A stretch of DNA of 64,000 bases from JAKQDH01 sp029558835 (GCA_035356615.1 DAOQSN010000001.1:248001-312000); one strand, 5' to 3'. Shown: positions 35,133-43,668, numbered from the stretch's first letter. The notes: generated by a model from the letters alone, not told the origin. Program-made: numbers and translations.

Positions 35133-36095
35133 GTGGACGCCCGGGTGCTGCTTGAGACCATTCTATCGAAGAAGAAGGACTTCAGGCCCGTATGCAAGAA
35201 GTATTCCGGAGCGATCACTGTCGAGCTGTTGCGCCGTGCCCTCAATGCACATGGAATACCTACGTCTCCCCGCGATGTCTTTATCAAGGGGTTGGGCATC
35301 GAGCTCGACCTCGTGGTTCCCGCAGGACGGGCCGAGCCAGAGTATGGGCTACTATACGACCCGCAGGCAGTTCGCGCTGCGCTGGAGGTGAAGAACTGGG
35401 GGGCCTTTCCCGGTACCGAGGAGCGTATCAAGAAGAACTTCCGTAGAGTTCGCAACCATTGCCAATCGCAGGATGTGTTATGCGCGTACGTCACGCTGAT
35501 GGAGACCGAGGGCGCCCGGCGCGTGACGACCGAGAGCCTTGCTACGCCAGGCTGCGAAGCTTACACGTTGTTCCTGCGCAGGGGCGCTGAGAAGAACGCT
35601 CAGTACGAGGACACCACCGAATTCAAGAAGCTGATTGCACGCCTACGAGAACTCACGGCAGGAGACGGCATCGGGAAGCGAGAAACTCACGCCGACGAGA
35701 GAGCGGTGCGGACACCTTGTCACCTTGGAAACGGCCCTGCAATGGTTGTCATCGAGGCTCTGACCGAACGCAGGGCCCGCGACGTCCTGCGGGTGCTGGC
35801 CAGGCGGGCCCGGGTGCGGGCGGGTTACCTGTTCGGCTCGCAGGTCGAAGGGACCGCCGACCGCTGGAGCGACATCGACGTGGCCGCGTTCATTGACGAG
35901 GCGGATCAGTGGGACTTTGAGCAGCGCGTGGCCGCCTGTGTCGAGGCACGCGAGGAAGTCGGCGACGACGTCGAGTTGCACTTATTCCCGAGCGCCTCGC
36001 TGACCAACCCGCCCCGGGCCAGCTTCGCGGAGTATGTCCTGAAACATGGCTTGGCGCTGGACGCCAAAGACCTGCGCGTACCGCCCGAAGAATGA
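35133..36095 (+). CDS. PD-(D/E)XK-like domain fused to a minimal nucleotidyltransferase domain
   Basis: A 320-residue protein with two apparent parts. Residues ~1-175 contain KGLGIELDLVV and RAALEVKNWG, a D59...E85-x-K87 pattern typical of PD-(D/E)XK nuclease folds, followed by a basic KKNFRRVRNH and CAYVTLME strand. Residues ~204-320 form a Pol-beta-type nucleotidyltransferase: YLFGSQVEGTADRWSDIDVA gives the GS motif (G235-S236) and the D247/D249 metal pair, with E281 as possible third acid. The join (~176-203) is unstructured, and M204 could start the second domain separately. The GTG start at 35133 is strong: AAGGAGG with 6-nt spacing. The first third is lower in GC (48-60% on hand-counted lines) than the second domain (68%). 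Nucleotidyltransferases of this type often pair with HEPN toxins; none is adjacent. A defence or toxin-antitoxin role is inference. Confidence 0.62.
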   Translation: MDARVLLETILSKKKDFRPVCKKYSGAITVELLRRALNAHGIPTSPRDVFIKGLGIELDLVVPAGRAEPEYGLLYDPQAVRAALEVKNWGAFPGTEERIKKNFRRVRNHCQSQDVLCAYVTLMETEGARRVTTESLATPGCEAYTLFLRRGAEKNAQYEDTTEFKKLIARLRELTAGDGIGKRETHADERAVRTPCHLGNGPAMVVIEALTERRARDVLRVLARRARVRAGYLFGSQVEGTADRWSDIDVAAFIDEADQWDFEQRVAACVEAREEVGDDVELHLFPSASLTNPPRASFAEYVLKHGLALDAKDLRVPPEE

Positions 36096-36297
36096 GACCA
36101 GCAGACCCAAACGACGCGGGACAAGGCTACGCCCTCATGAGCCCCCCGCCGCTCCAGCAAGCGTCTTTGGACTGACGATGACCAGCCCAGCTTGGATCGC
36201 GGCCATGCCTCTCAAGTGCCGGCGGTCGCGTCGGTGAGGCGAAACGTGGCGCGGGCGAGGGCGAGTTCGCGGTGGAGGGCGGCCGTGCCCTCGACGG

Positions 36298-36326
36298 TCG
36301 TCACCCTGGACCGCCCGTGGTATAAT
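36298..36326 (+). promoter_or_regulatory. Sigma-70-type promoter of tRNA-Lys
   Basis: A consensus -10 box TATAAT at 36321-36326 with a 4-of-6 -35 match (TCGTCA, 36298-36303) at 17-bp spacing. The predicted start lies about 20 bp before the tRNA. Confidence 0.7.
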
Positions 36327-36353
36327 GCCCACCAAGGCGTTTGGCCGAGGCGT

Positions 36354-36426
36354 GGGGGTGTAGCTCAGTCGGCAGAGCAACGGCCTTTTAAGCCGTAGGT
36401 CCCGGGTTCGAGTCCCGGCACCCTCG
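36354..36426 (+). tRNA. tRNA-Lys (anticodon TTT)
   Basis: A full cloverleaf folds by eye. Acceptor arm GGGGGTG pairs with CACCCTC (one G-U), the D arm is GCTC/GAGC, anticodon stem ACGGC/GCCGT encloses loop CTTTTAA with anticodon TTT, and T arm CCGGG/CCCGG encloses TTCGAGT. It is 73 nt with G as discriminator. CCA is not encoded. It is preceded by its own promoter and followed by an inverted repeat. Confidence 0.97.
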
Positions 36427-36480
36427 ATGCGACATCTCTGGCGCGGCGTGCGCGGGTGGGCGCGTGCCGGTGAGGGCGGC

Positions 36481-36558
36481 GAATGCAGAATGATGAGGGT
36501 AGGATTCAGAAAGAAGTTGCCCAACAAAGCCCCTTTCTGAATCCCTCCTTCTGCGTTC
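36481..36558. repeat. Long inverted repeat (GAATGCAGAA family), second member
   Basis: The left arm (36481-36513) includes GAATGCAGAATGATGAGG and GGATTCAGAAAG. The right arm (36534-36558) is CTTTCTGAATCC followed by CTCCTTCTGCGTTC. The loop is about 20 nt. It lies between tRNA-Lys and the stop of the convergent membrane protein gene, so it could terminate both. Confidence 0.78.
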
Positions 36559-36602
36559 TGAATTGGCCGTCTGTGGCTCCCTTGTACGCCCACGGTGTGC
36601 CC

Positions 36603-38600
36603 CTACGGATCGGAGGTTGCGTCCGATCCCGGGCCCAGCTTGATCGTCGGCAGCGTGATCGTTTCGCCGACGGCAGGAAGGCTGAAAGGCACGTACACAC
36701 CGCCTTGCCAGTGGACCCAGCGGTAGGCAGGCGACTCCAGCGGCTGGCGGAAGTGAAACGTGATCTCGGCCGGACGCTGATCGGCCGTTGCGGCCGTGAT
36801 CTCGATCGTCACTTCGCGCAGAGCAATCCGCTGCCCAAGTTGCAGAGGATGCCCATCATCACGAAACAGGCGGTCGAGCAACTGAGCGGCATAACCGACG
36901 TTCAGGAGGGCAGGGGGACGACCGTCAGACTGCGGGATCGTGCCGGGCGCCGGGTAGAGGCCGCCGCCCGGACGTACGACAAGCGTGTGCTCGTCGGGGC
37001 GGTACACCTCGGCCCCGCAGACGCCCGAGCTCAAAACCAGCGTCCGGGCCGGGAGCGGCCGCCCGTTCAGAGCCTGAAACACCGGCGCAAACCTCGTAAA
37101 CAGGGAGCAGGGAGTTTGCATCACGAAGACGCTCTGCTGCGTCACCTGCTCGTCGGCGGGGAGGGTAGCGCCCGCCCGCGCGACCACGCGGTCGAACGCC
37201 GCCAGATAGAACGGTGCGAGCACGAAGTTCACCGGCGACATCACGAAGTGGACGAGCACGAACAACACGCAAAGAACCAGGCGGCCGCGTTTGCCCCAGC
37301 GCGTCCGCGGCAGCCAGGGTGCCCTGCTCACCCGCGACAGCGGTCGCGGGTGAGCAGGGTCCAACGCTCGCGACGCATGCCCACTCCCGCCTGCGGCGGG
37401 TGAGGGCATGGCACCCGGCGCCAACGTCCGCACGCCGGCGAGGTACTGCGCCAGCACGGCCATGCCGCCGAGACTGACAAACATGAGCAGTCGATCCGTG
37501 GGGTATGTGGCACCAACCGGCAGCATGGCGAGGACGCTGCCCAGCAGCCAGAACCGCGCGGTTCGATCGTGGCGGATCAGCGGCGTGAGCACGACCGCCA
37601 GCAGGGCGACCAGGCCGACGCAAACCCACCAGAACACCCGGCGGCCCGCGGCCGACAGCAGAATCTGCAAGTCGCACGCCGACAATCCCCATTGCCCCCA
37701 GATCAGGAGCGGAATGCGTTCGACAAGGGCGTGCGCGTAACGTAGCGGATCCTGGACCGGGTCGATGTACACTTCTGAGCCCGCGACGCCGTGGCCGGTG
37801 AGGTGGCAGACGACGCTCCAACCAACGCCCACGGCCACGCAGGGCAGCAGGCTCAGAAGGCGCCTCGCCCAGGCGCCCCGATCGACGAAGACCACGTAGG
37901 CCACCAGATACCCGCCGGTTGCTACCGCCATCTCCGCACTGAGCACGGCCGCGAGCAAGCACAGCGGTGCCCACACCGCTCCCCAGCGCCAGCCCTCACG
38001 CCGCCAGCGGTCGTAGGCGAGGATCGCCAGCAGGCCGAAAAACATCGCCACGGCCGCGTTGCGCCCCGCCATCCAGGTGGCCGGCATGGCGTGGGCATCG
38101 TCCACGGCGAAGAGCAGCGCGGCCAGGCCGGCTGTCCAGGTGGGCCCGTGCAGTCGCCGATACAGACACGTCGCGGCCAGCACCACCCCGGCATACCACA
38201 ACAACGATTGGGCGTGCATCAGCACCGGCCACTCGGGCCAGGCGTGGTAGTCCAGCCAGAGCGTCAGCCCGGTGACCGGACGCAGGAAGGCAAGCCGTAG
38301 TCGCTCATAGGACCACCACGGCAGCAAACCGATCTCAATGTCGCGACGGACGGCACTCGGATCGCCGTCCTGGAAGTTGTAGAGCTCGACGAACGAGCGC
38401 TCAAACCCCTCGACCTGGGGCAAACCGATAAGCGCCGCGCGGTGGCCGTGGTCGTCACCGAGCCACCCGAACCACAGCGATGGCGCGCCGAGTCCACAGC
38501 CCAGCAGGACGGCGAAGAGGTAGGTGCTCCGCCCGGCAAGCCAATGGTGCCGAGGGCTGGTGCGGACGTGCTGAACTGATGCTGGTGGGCCGCTGGGCAT
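36603..38600 (-). CDS. Polytopic membrane protein of unknown function, GT-C-like layout
   Basis: A 665-residue protein with about ten hydrophobic helices and a ~190-residue soluble C-terminal domain rich in beta strands. The first loop holds GWLGDDHGHRAAL and a later loop DYHAWPEWPVLMHAQSLLWY, a layout seen in mannosyl/dolichol-type GT-C glycosyltransferases. The match is only by shape. Between helices at ~430-465 lies an unusual Pro/Ser/Arg-rich loop (SRALDPAHPRPLSRVSRAP) encoded by two REP-like palindromes at 37322-37411. ATG 38600 is chosen because the frame upstream reads into a dispersed repeat. The function is not recognised. Confidence 0.72.
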   Translation of the reverse strand: MPSGPPASVQHVRTSPRHHWLAGRSTYLFAVLLGCGLGAPSLWFGWLGDDHGHRAALIGLPQVEGFERSFVELYNFQDGDPSAVRRDIEIGLLPWWSYERLRLAFLRPVTGLTLWLDYHAWPEWPVLMHAQSLLWYAGVVLAATCLYRRLHGPTWTAGLAALLFAVDDAHAMPATWMAGRNAAVAMFFGLLAILAYDRWRREGWRWGAVWAPLCLLAAVLSAEMAVATGGYLVAYVVFVDRGAWARRLLSLLPCVAVGVGWSVVCHLTGHGVAGSEVYIDPVQDPLRYAHALVERIPLLIWGQWGLSACDLQILLSAAGRRVFWWVCVGLVALLAVVLTPLIRHDRTARFWLLGSVLAMLPVGATYPTDRLLMFVSLGGMAVLAQYLAGVRTLAPGAMPSPAAGGSGHASRALDPAHPRPLSRVSRAPWLPRTRWGKRGRLVLCVLFVLVHFVMSPVNFVLAPFYLAAFDRVVARAGATLPADEQVTQQSVFVMQTPCSLFTRFAPVFQALNGRPLPARTLVLSSGVCGAEVYRPDEHTLVVRPGGGLYPAPGTIPQSDGRPPALLNVGYAAQLLDRLFRDDGHPLQLGQRIALREVTIEITAATADQRPAEITFHFRQPLESPAYRWVHWQGGVYVPFSLPAVGETITLPTIKLGPGSDATSDP
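37322..37411. repeat. Two REP-like hairpins inside a coding sequence
   Basis: CCCTGCTCACCCGCGA (37322-37337) is matched perfectly by TCGCGGGTGAGCAGGG (37344-37359) around a 6-nt loop. Next, GCATGCCCACTCCCGCC (37376-37392) pairs with GGCGGGTGAGGGCATG (37396-37411) with few mismatches. Both lie in frame within the membrane protein gene and code for a low-complexity loop between helices. Confidence 0.82.
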
Positions 38601-38660
38601 TGCGTTGTGCTCACCGAGGCGGGGGATCCTAAGTAGGACCACGCACCTGGAAGACCGGGA

Positions 38661-38757
38661 GGGTGGCAGGCCCAAACCGAAGGCGCCGGCACGCTGTGGC
38701 GACAACCGGCCGCGCGCCCGGGCGAAAGCAGGGCGGCGCTGCGCTTGGCCATGCCAC
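38661..38757 (-). repeat. Dispersed ~100-bp palindromic element, copy 4 of 5 (reverse orientation)
   Basis: Read on the minus strand it starts GTGGCATGGCCAAGCGCAGC and ends GCGCCTTCGGTTTGGGCCTG-CCACCC. It separates the peptidase stop from the membrane protein start. Confidence 0.8.
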
Positions 38758-38802
38758 GCTACTCGTGTGCCTTCGGGTTGGCCCTCTTCAGTACGGACCC
38801 CC

Positions 38803-40488
38803 TCAGGGTTCCAGTTCCGCCACGAAGCACCGGGGGCCCAGCGGCTCGCCTGTCGCCCGTTGCGTCAGCTCGCGCCAGGAGTACAAGGCGCCGGGGGCGA
38901 ACACCCGCGTACGCAGGTACTCGCCGATCCGCGGATCGTTGCACCAGTCGATGCGGCGGGGGTCGGTGACTCCCAGCACCTTGCTCGCCAGTTGGTGGCG
39001 GACCTGGGCCGCGAAGAGTTCGCCCAGCAGGTAATTGTGATAGTAGGCCGGTGTGCCGAGCACGTGGGTCTTGGCGGCGTAGTCCGGGCGCTGCACGCTC
39101 TCCGGCGGATTCAACAGTTGATACTGCCGCTTCAGGTCCCACCACAGTTTGCCCAGGTCCTGCTCCGGGTTGGCGTACATGCCGTGCTCGAAGCGCACCA
39201 TCACCTGGGCCCAGCGGCTGAAGATCAGGCGCTCCGTGCGGAGGCGAGCCCGCATCGCCCCGGCCACCTCGTGCGCGGTCGTCGGCTCGACCTGGAGCGT
39301 GTCCCGCAGCCAGCTTTCGTTCATGCTCAGCGCTCCGAACATGACCGCAATGCCCTCGGTGGTCAGGCCGTGGGCGGCCGAGCGCAGCAGGAACGGTGCC
39401 TGCGGATCGAGATACTTGTCATAGACGGCATGCCCCAACTCGTGCAGCAGCGTATCCGCCCAGTAGGCATTGGGCTTCAAATTGCACAGCACGCGGATGT
39501 CGCCGGCCCGGTCCAGATGAGCACAGAACGCGTGCGGGCACTTGCCAGGCTTCTCGTAGAGATCGCTGCGGACAAGGATGTCCTCGCAGGGCAACCCGAT
39601 CCCGGCGTAGTATGCCTTGGCCAGTTCCACGAGATTCGCCCGGGCGAACAGGGCGTCCGCGTCGAGCTCTCCGGTGGGTGGCGCCTCCTGGAAGAAGAGG
39701 TCGCCGAAATGCCAGGGGCGCAACTGCCCGGCCGGGATGCCAAAGTGGGCCGCCCGCTCGCCGTCGATGCGCTGCTTCAGCTCGGCAAACGGCTGCCGGG
39801 TCAGCACGTCCAGTTCGTCAAACATCGCCAGCAGCTCCGCCTCCTCCATCTCCTGCATGGTCAGGCTCAGGACATAGTAGTTGGCGAACCCCAGTTGGCG
39901 GGCCAGCGTGTTACGCAGGGCAACCAGTTCCCTGAGTTTCGCATCCGCCTTGGCACCCACTTCCATGTACGCCTTCCACGTTGCCGCGGCCGCGGCGGAA
40001 TCACGCGTGCTGCCGAGGATCTCCCGGACGTCGTTCTCCGTCAGGTCCTTGCCGGCCACGCGGCTGCGATGGGTGTTGAAGATCTGATCGAGCTCGTTCT
40101 CGAGGGCAACGATGCGCTCGTGCAACTGCGGGTCGCCTTGGCTGCGCAGGTAGGAGCGGTACATCACCTCCACTTGCCGGCGCAGGGCGGGATCGGTGAC
40201 CTTCCCGCCTTCCTTCAGGGCCTTGAGCTGCCCGAAAACCTGCGGATCGCTGTGCAGCTTCACGACGGCCGTTTCGGCGGCTTGCTTGCGTGCGAACGCC
40301 TGGTCCGTACCGCTGACGTTCGCCTCCCATGACGCTGCCTGCGCTTCCAGGAACAGCGGCTTGAACTTCGCCAGGTACGTGTCCAGCAACGGCGTAAACT
40401 CCACCTCCGCGCCCGCGGCGCCCTCGCCCGCCCACACGGGAATCGTTCCGCACGCCGCCACGATGATCATCCAGCAACCTATTCGCAT
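38803..40488 (-). CDS. Exported zinc metallopeptidase of the M2 (ACE-like) / M3 type
   Basis: A 561-residue gluzincin peptidase with a signal peptide (cleavage near PVWA|GE). The zinc motif is H349-E350-LG-H353 in LLHELGHAVYDKYL with third ligand E378 in LTTEGIAVMFG. The spacing and the PFLLRSAAHGLTTEG string match the M2 peptidyl-dipeptidase family. It would remove dipeptides from the C-termini of periplasmic peptides. ATG 40488 follows AGGAGA with a 6-nt gap; the in-frame extension upstream is Pro/Arg-rich and non-conserved. It is flanked by a dispersed repeat on its 3' side. Confidence 0.88.
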   Translation of the reverse strand: MRIGCWMIIVAACGTIPVWAGEGAAGAEVEFTPLLDTYLAKFKPLFLEAQAASWEANVSGTDQAFARKQAAETAVVKLHSDPQVFGQLKALKEGGKVTDPALRRQVEVMYRSYLRSQGDPQLHERIVALENELDQIFNTHRSRVAGKDLTENDVREILGSTRDSAAAAATWKAYMEVGAKADAKLRELVALRNTLARQLGFANYYVLSLTMQEMEEAELLAMFDELDVLTRQPFAELKQRIDGERAAHFGIPAGQLRPWHFGDLFFQEAPPTGELDADALFARANLVELAKAYYAGIGLPCEDILVRSDLYEKPGKCPHAFCAHLDRAGDIRVLCNLKPNAYWADTLLHELGHAVYDKYLDPQAPFLLRSAAHGLTTEGIAVMFGALSMNESWLRDTLQVEPTTAHEVAGAMRARLRTERLIFSRWAQVMVRFEHGMYANPEQDLGKLWWDLKRQYQLLNPPESVQRPDYAAKTHVLGTPAYYHNYLLGELFAAQVRHQLASKVLGVTDPRRIDWCNDPRIGEYLRTRVFAPGALYSWRELTQRATGEPLGPRCFVAELEP

Positions 40489-40841
40489 CTGCCGTCTCCT
40501 CCAGCGGGCGACCGAGCATCGGTGAACGGGCCCCGGGGGCATCGGCCCTGGCGGGGGCGTCACCGCACCACCGATCGCAGCGGTCATCGTAGCAACCGGC
40601 GTCCCGTTGGCAAACGCCAAGGGGGCGCACGCCGGCATCAGCGGGACGGCCCGGGGCGGATGACGCGGCGTCGGACCCTGTGGCCATCGTTGTGCGCCGC
40701 GACGCTCTCGCCACCCGCGTCGCCCGCGCGCAGCAACCCTACCGTGGGCGGCCTGGCCCGGCCTGCACGCTTCAGGCGCCGCCGGGCAAGGGTGGGCGGC
40801 CATTTGCCAATCGCCCAGGGCGGCGGGACAATGACATCGCC
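40489..40841. other. Divergent gap, peptidase vs methyltransferase
   Basis: A 353-bp region without a recognisable gene, repeat or clear promoter; both neighbouring frames extend into it only as random open reading. Confidence 0.5.
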
Positions 40842-41645
40842 ATGACTACGCCGGTCCTATGGCCCTATCAATCGCCCGCGGACCATGAGGCGATCTCGGC
40901 AATGGTCCGGCAGCGCTCGACCAACACCGCCGACGTGCGGGAGGTCGCGCTGGCCGGGCTGGACCTGGCGGCGGCGCGGCGGGTGCTCGACTTAGGCTGT
41001 GGCTTTGGCTTCCTGGCCGAGGCCCTGGCACCGCGTCTGCCTGCCACGACCCGCGTGCTCGGCGTGGATGTATGGGCGTCGAACCGCGAGCCCTTCCTCT
41101 CTCGGCTGGCGTGCCGGCACCGGACGGGCGCGTTCGAGTGCCTGGAGGTCCAGCGCCAGGTCCCCTGGCCCCGGCGCAGTTTCGACCTCGTTACCTGCTC
41201 CTACTCCCTGTATTTCTTCCCCGACATCATCCCGGAAGTGGCCCGCGTCCTGAGTCCGGAGGGGATATTCCTGGTCATCACGCACAGCGAGCACTCGTTT
41301 CGCGGCTTGTTCCATGCGGCGGGGCTCGACGCGGAAGGATCGCGTCTGCGGGCCCTGCTGGGGCACTTCTCCGCGGAGAACGGTGAGCAGAAGCTCGCGG
41401 CCTGGTTCGAGGACGTGCGGCGCGTGGACTACAAGAACGAGTTGCGTTTTGAGCGGGCCCACCTGGATGAGCTGCTAGCGTATGTGCGTTTCAAGGTGCC
41501 ATTGCTCTTTCCCGGCGCCCGTGCCGACGGGCCCGTGCCCCCGGCCCAGGCCGAGCACGTCCGGGCGACCCTCTCCCGCCGCGGCACGGTGATCATTGAA
41601 AAAGATGATGCCATCTTCCACTGCCGGAGGCCGCGATGCCCGTGA
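40842..41645 (+). CDS. SAM-dependent methyltransferase
   Basis: A 267-residue class I methyltransferase. Motif I is VLDLGCGFGFLAEALA, motif II VLGVDVWASN, and the post-motif FDLVTCSYSLYFFPDIIPEVAR is typical of the UbiE/type-11 group. The small-molecule or protein substrate cannot be told. Its last 10 bases overlap the NUDIX gene start, so the two are translationally coupled and probably act together. ATG 40842 is the first in-frame start giving family length; a weak GGCGGGACAATGACATCGCC leader precedes it. Confidence 0.82.
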   Translation: MTTPVLWPYQSPADHEAISAMVRQRSTNTADVREVALAGLDLAAARRVLDLGCGFGFLAEALAPRLPATTRVLGVDVWASNREPFLSRLACRHRTGAFECLEVQRQVPWPRRSFDLVTCSYSLYFFPDIIPEVARVLSPEGIFLVITHSEHSFRGLFHAAGLDAEGSRLRALLGHFSAENGEQKLAAWFEDVRRVDYKNELRFERAHLDELLAYVRFKVPLLFPGARADGPVPPAQAEHVRATLSRRGTVIIEKDDAIFHCRRPRCP

Positions 41646-42652
41646 ACACCCGTTTCTGCGCCCAATGCGGTGGACCCGTCACGACTCAGGAAGTCGGCGA
41701 CCGACCCCGCGACGTCTGCTCGGTCTGCGGCACGGTGTTCTACCGGAATCCCCTGCCGGTGGCAGCCGCCGTCGTCCTGAACGACCGGCGTGAAGTCCTC
41801 CTCGTCAAACGCCGGCAGGAACCCCATCGCGGCATGTGGTGTCTGCCGATCGGGTTCGCGGAGCTCGGCGAGACCATCGCCCAGGCCGCCGGCCGCGAAC
41901 TCAAAGAGGAAGCCGGCATCGACGGGCAGGTCGTCCGCCTGCTGGACACCGACTCCCACTACAGCGATCACTACGGCGACCTGCTCATCGTCACGTTCGA
42001 GATGACCAAGCTCGGCGGCCTCGAGCGGCCCGGGGATGACGCCGAGGCCGTCGCCTACTTCCCGCTCGACGCCCACCCGCCGCTCGCCTTCTCCTCCAAT
42101 GACAAGGCCCTGGCCTGCTGTGTGCGGGTGCACCAGGATGAGTGGGCCATCCAGGATTCGTTTCAGCAACTCGAAACGCCCAGCGCGCAAGCTTTGCTCT
42201 CCGACGCCCTGGTGACCTTGATCCGAGACCAGGCGGCCGAGGTCACCCGCGCCTGGCTGGCGGACGTGCGCTCCAACCCCAGCACGCCCAGCTACCCCGG
42301 CCTCGATGCCGCGGTCCTGCATGACCGCGGCTTCACGGCGCTCTCCCAGTTCGGACGCTGGTTGCGCGGCAACGAGGCCGAGGACGAGGTGCGTGCCTTC
42401 TACCGCGCCCTCGGCGTGGAGCGTCGGGCGGACGGTATTGCCTTCCACGAAGTTGTCAGTTCCCTAAGCCTCCTGCGCAAGCACGTGTGGCTGCATGCCT
42501 GTCGCCGCGACGTCTGGAGCACGCTCCTGGACGTGTACCGCGTCCTGGAGCTGAACCGCCGTATCGCGCTGTTCTTCGACAAGGCGCTCTACGACGCTGC
42601 GCGCGGCTACGAGAGCTGCCCCCCTCCCGACGCGTCCCCACATCCATCCTGA
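41636..42652 (+). CDS. NUDIX hydrolase with zinc ribbon, fused to an RsbRD-like domain
   Basis: A 338-residue protein in three parts. Residues 8-31 form a zinc ribbon (C8, C11, C28, C31), as in NADH pyrophosphatases and related NUDIX proteins. Residues ~40-165 are a NUDIX domain with the box at 73-95: G73...E79, then REL-KEEAG (E88, E91, E92). Residues ~190-325 form a helical domain (VTRAWLADVRSNPSTPSYPG, and EVVSSLSLLRKHVWL) like the RsbRD N-terminal sensory domain of stressosome proteins. The combination is unusual. The enzyme half would hydrolyse a nucleoside diphosphate-linked substrate. GGAGG lies 7 nt before the ATG. It is coupled to the methyltransferase upstream. Confidence 0.8.
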   Translation: MPVNTRFCAQCGGPVTTQEVGDRPRDVCSVCGTVFYRNPLPVAAAVVLNDRREVLLVKRRQEPHRGMWCLPIGFAELGETIAQAAGRELKEEAGIDGQVVRLLDTDSHYSDHYGDLLIVTFEMTKLGGLERPGDDAEAVAYFPLDAHPPLAFSSNDKALACCVRVHQDEWAIQDSFQQLETPSAQALLSDALVTLIRDQAAEVTRAWLADVRSNPSTPSYPGLDAAVLHDRGFTALSQFGRWLRGNEAEDEVRAFYRALGVERRADGIAFHEVVSSLSLLRKHVWLHACRRDVWSTLLDVYRVLELNRRIALFFDKALYDAARGYESCPPPDASPHPS

Positions 42653-43074
42653 CGGTCGGCCGTCATCCCCCATAGCTTCCGCCCCGATCACTTGGGGCAA
42701 AGGGCGGTCAGTGTGATGCCGGCTCCGCTTGGTTTCGCCTTGCGCCTTGGTCTTTGTACTCGTTCCTATGGCCTTCTCTTGTCATTCATTCACCAAAAAA
42801 GAACCGTCAAAGCTCCCATATTGTCACCGAACATATATCCCAAAATGCGCAGTGCCGCCAAATTACTCGGCCTACGTTGGGCATCCCCTTGGTGCCCCAA
42901 TTCGCGACTAGGGTGATTCCCTTGCTTGACGCACGTGCGGCCGCTACAGTAGGATAGGGAGCCTGAGAAGCGCACGGCAGTCGCGTGCTGCCGTTAGGGG
43001 ACGTACGTGGAGGGCGGAACGGCGCTGCCGGAAGTTCGGCGCGCGGTTCCGGTAGAAGGGGGCGAAGAACACCC
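42653..43074. other. Low-GC gap upstream of the PEP-CTERM gene
   Basis: This 422-bp gap contains a patch (about 42760-42900) of roughly 40% GC by hand count of one 60-base line, well below its surroundings. No coding frame fits. Its 3' part carries a promoter candidate (next entry). Low GC here may mark regulatory DNA. Confidence 0.5.
42926..42955 (+). promoter_or_regulatory. Candidate promoter for the PEP-CTERM gene
   Basis: TTGACG at 42926-42931 and TAGGAT at 42950-42955 with an 18-bp spacer; each box matches the sigma-70 consensus at 4-5 of 6 positions. The start codon lies ~110 bp downstream. Confidence 0.45.
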
Positions 43075-43668
43075 ATGAGGTGGACAACATTCCTTCTCAC
43101 TCTGGCGTTGGCCGCCTCGGCCCACGGTTTTCCGACGACGATTGCCACCTTCGCGGATCCTACGGGAAGCGCGGGCGAGCCGCCGGTGTTCAGTTTCGAT
43201 GCCGTTAATCAACTGCTGACGGGTGGCTGGGCCGGCGATGGGCTGACGCTGCAGACGTACATAGCCACGTATTCCAACGCAACGTTCACCATGACACTGG
43301 TGGTGGCGGACTCCTCAGTACTACCAACGCAGGTCGGAGGGGGAACGATACGCTTCTATGCGAGCGGCGGACAGGAGGTGTTCGTCATTGACTTCGACTC
43401 GGGCGACTTGGGCCCGCTCGCCTTCGGCGCGACGGAGTTCCTCAACCTCAATGTGGTGACGTTCTCCGGCGCCATCATTCCGGTGCCCTACACCCAGGAG
43501 AGTTTCGCGTTCTCCTTCGCCAATCAGCTCCTGGTTGGCGAAGACGGTAGCTTCACGGCCACGGCCGCGTTCACCTCGTCGGCGCTTGTCCCCGAACCGG
43601 GGATGCTGACGCTGGTGGTCATTGGACTGGTCATGGCCGGCCGCCGTCACCGCCAGGATGCCTGCTGA
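43075..43668 (+). CDS. PEP-CTERM sorted exported protein
   Basis: A 197-residue exported protein: signal peptide (MRWTTFLLTLALAASAHG), a beta-rich middle with no known domain, and a C-terminal VPEPGMLTLVVIGLVMAGRR signal. The VPEP motif, hydrophobic stretch and basic end are the PEP-CTERM tag recognised by exosortase and linked to surface or extracellular polysaccharide matrices. This implies an exosortase elsewhere in the genome; none is in the window. ATG 43075 gives a clean signal peptide, with GAAGGGGG upstream. The frame continues 30 codons further upstream without meaning. Confidence 0.85.
   Translation: MRWTTFLLTLALAASAHGFPTTIATFADPTGSAGEPPVFSFDAVNQLLTGGWAGDGLTLQTYIATYSNATFTMTLVVADSSVLPTQVGGGTIRFYASGGQEVFVIDFDSGDLGPLAFGATEFLNLNVVTFSGAIIPVPYTQESFAFSFANQLLVGEDGSFTATAAFTSSALVPEPGMLTLVVIGLVMAGRRHRQDAC

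Noticed and set aside
36096..36353. HEPN partner gene for the nucleotidyltransferase fusion
   Set aside because: The 258 bp downstream contain no coding frame, only the tRNA promoter.
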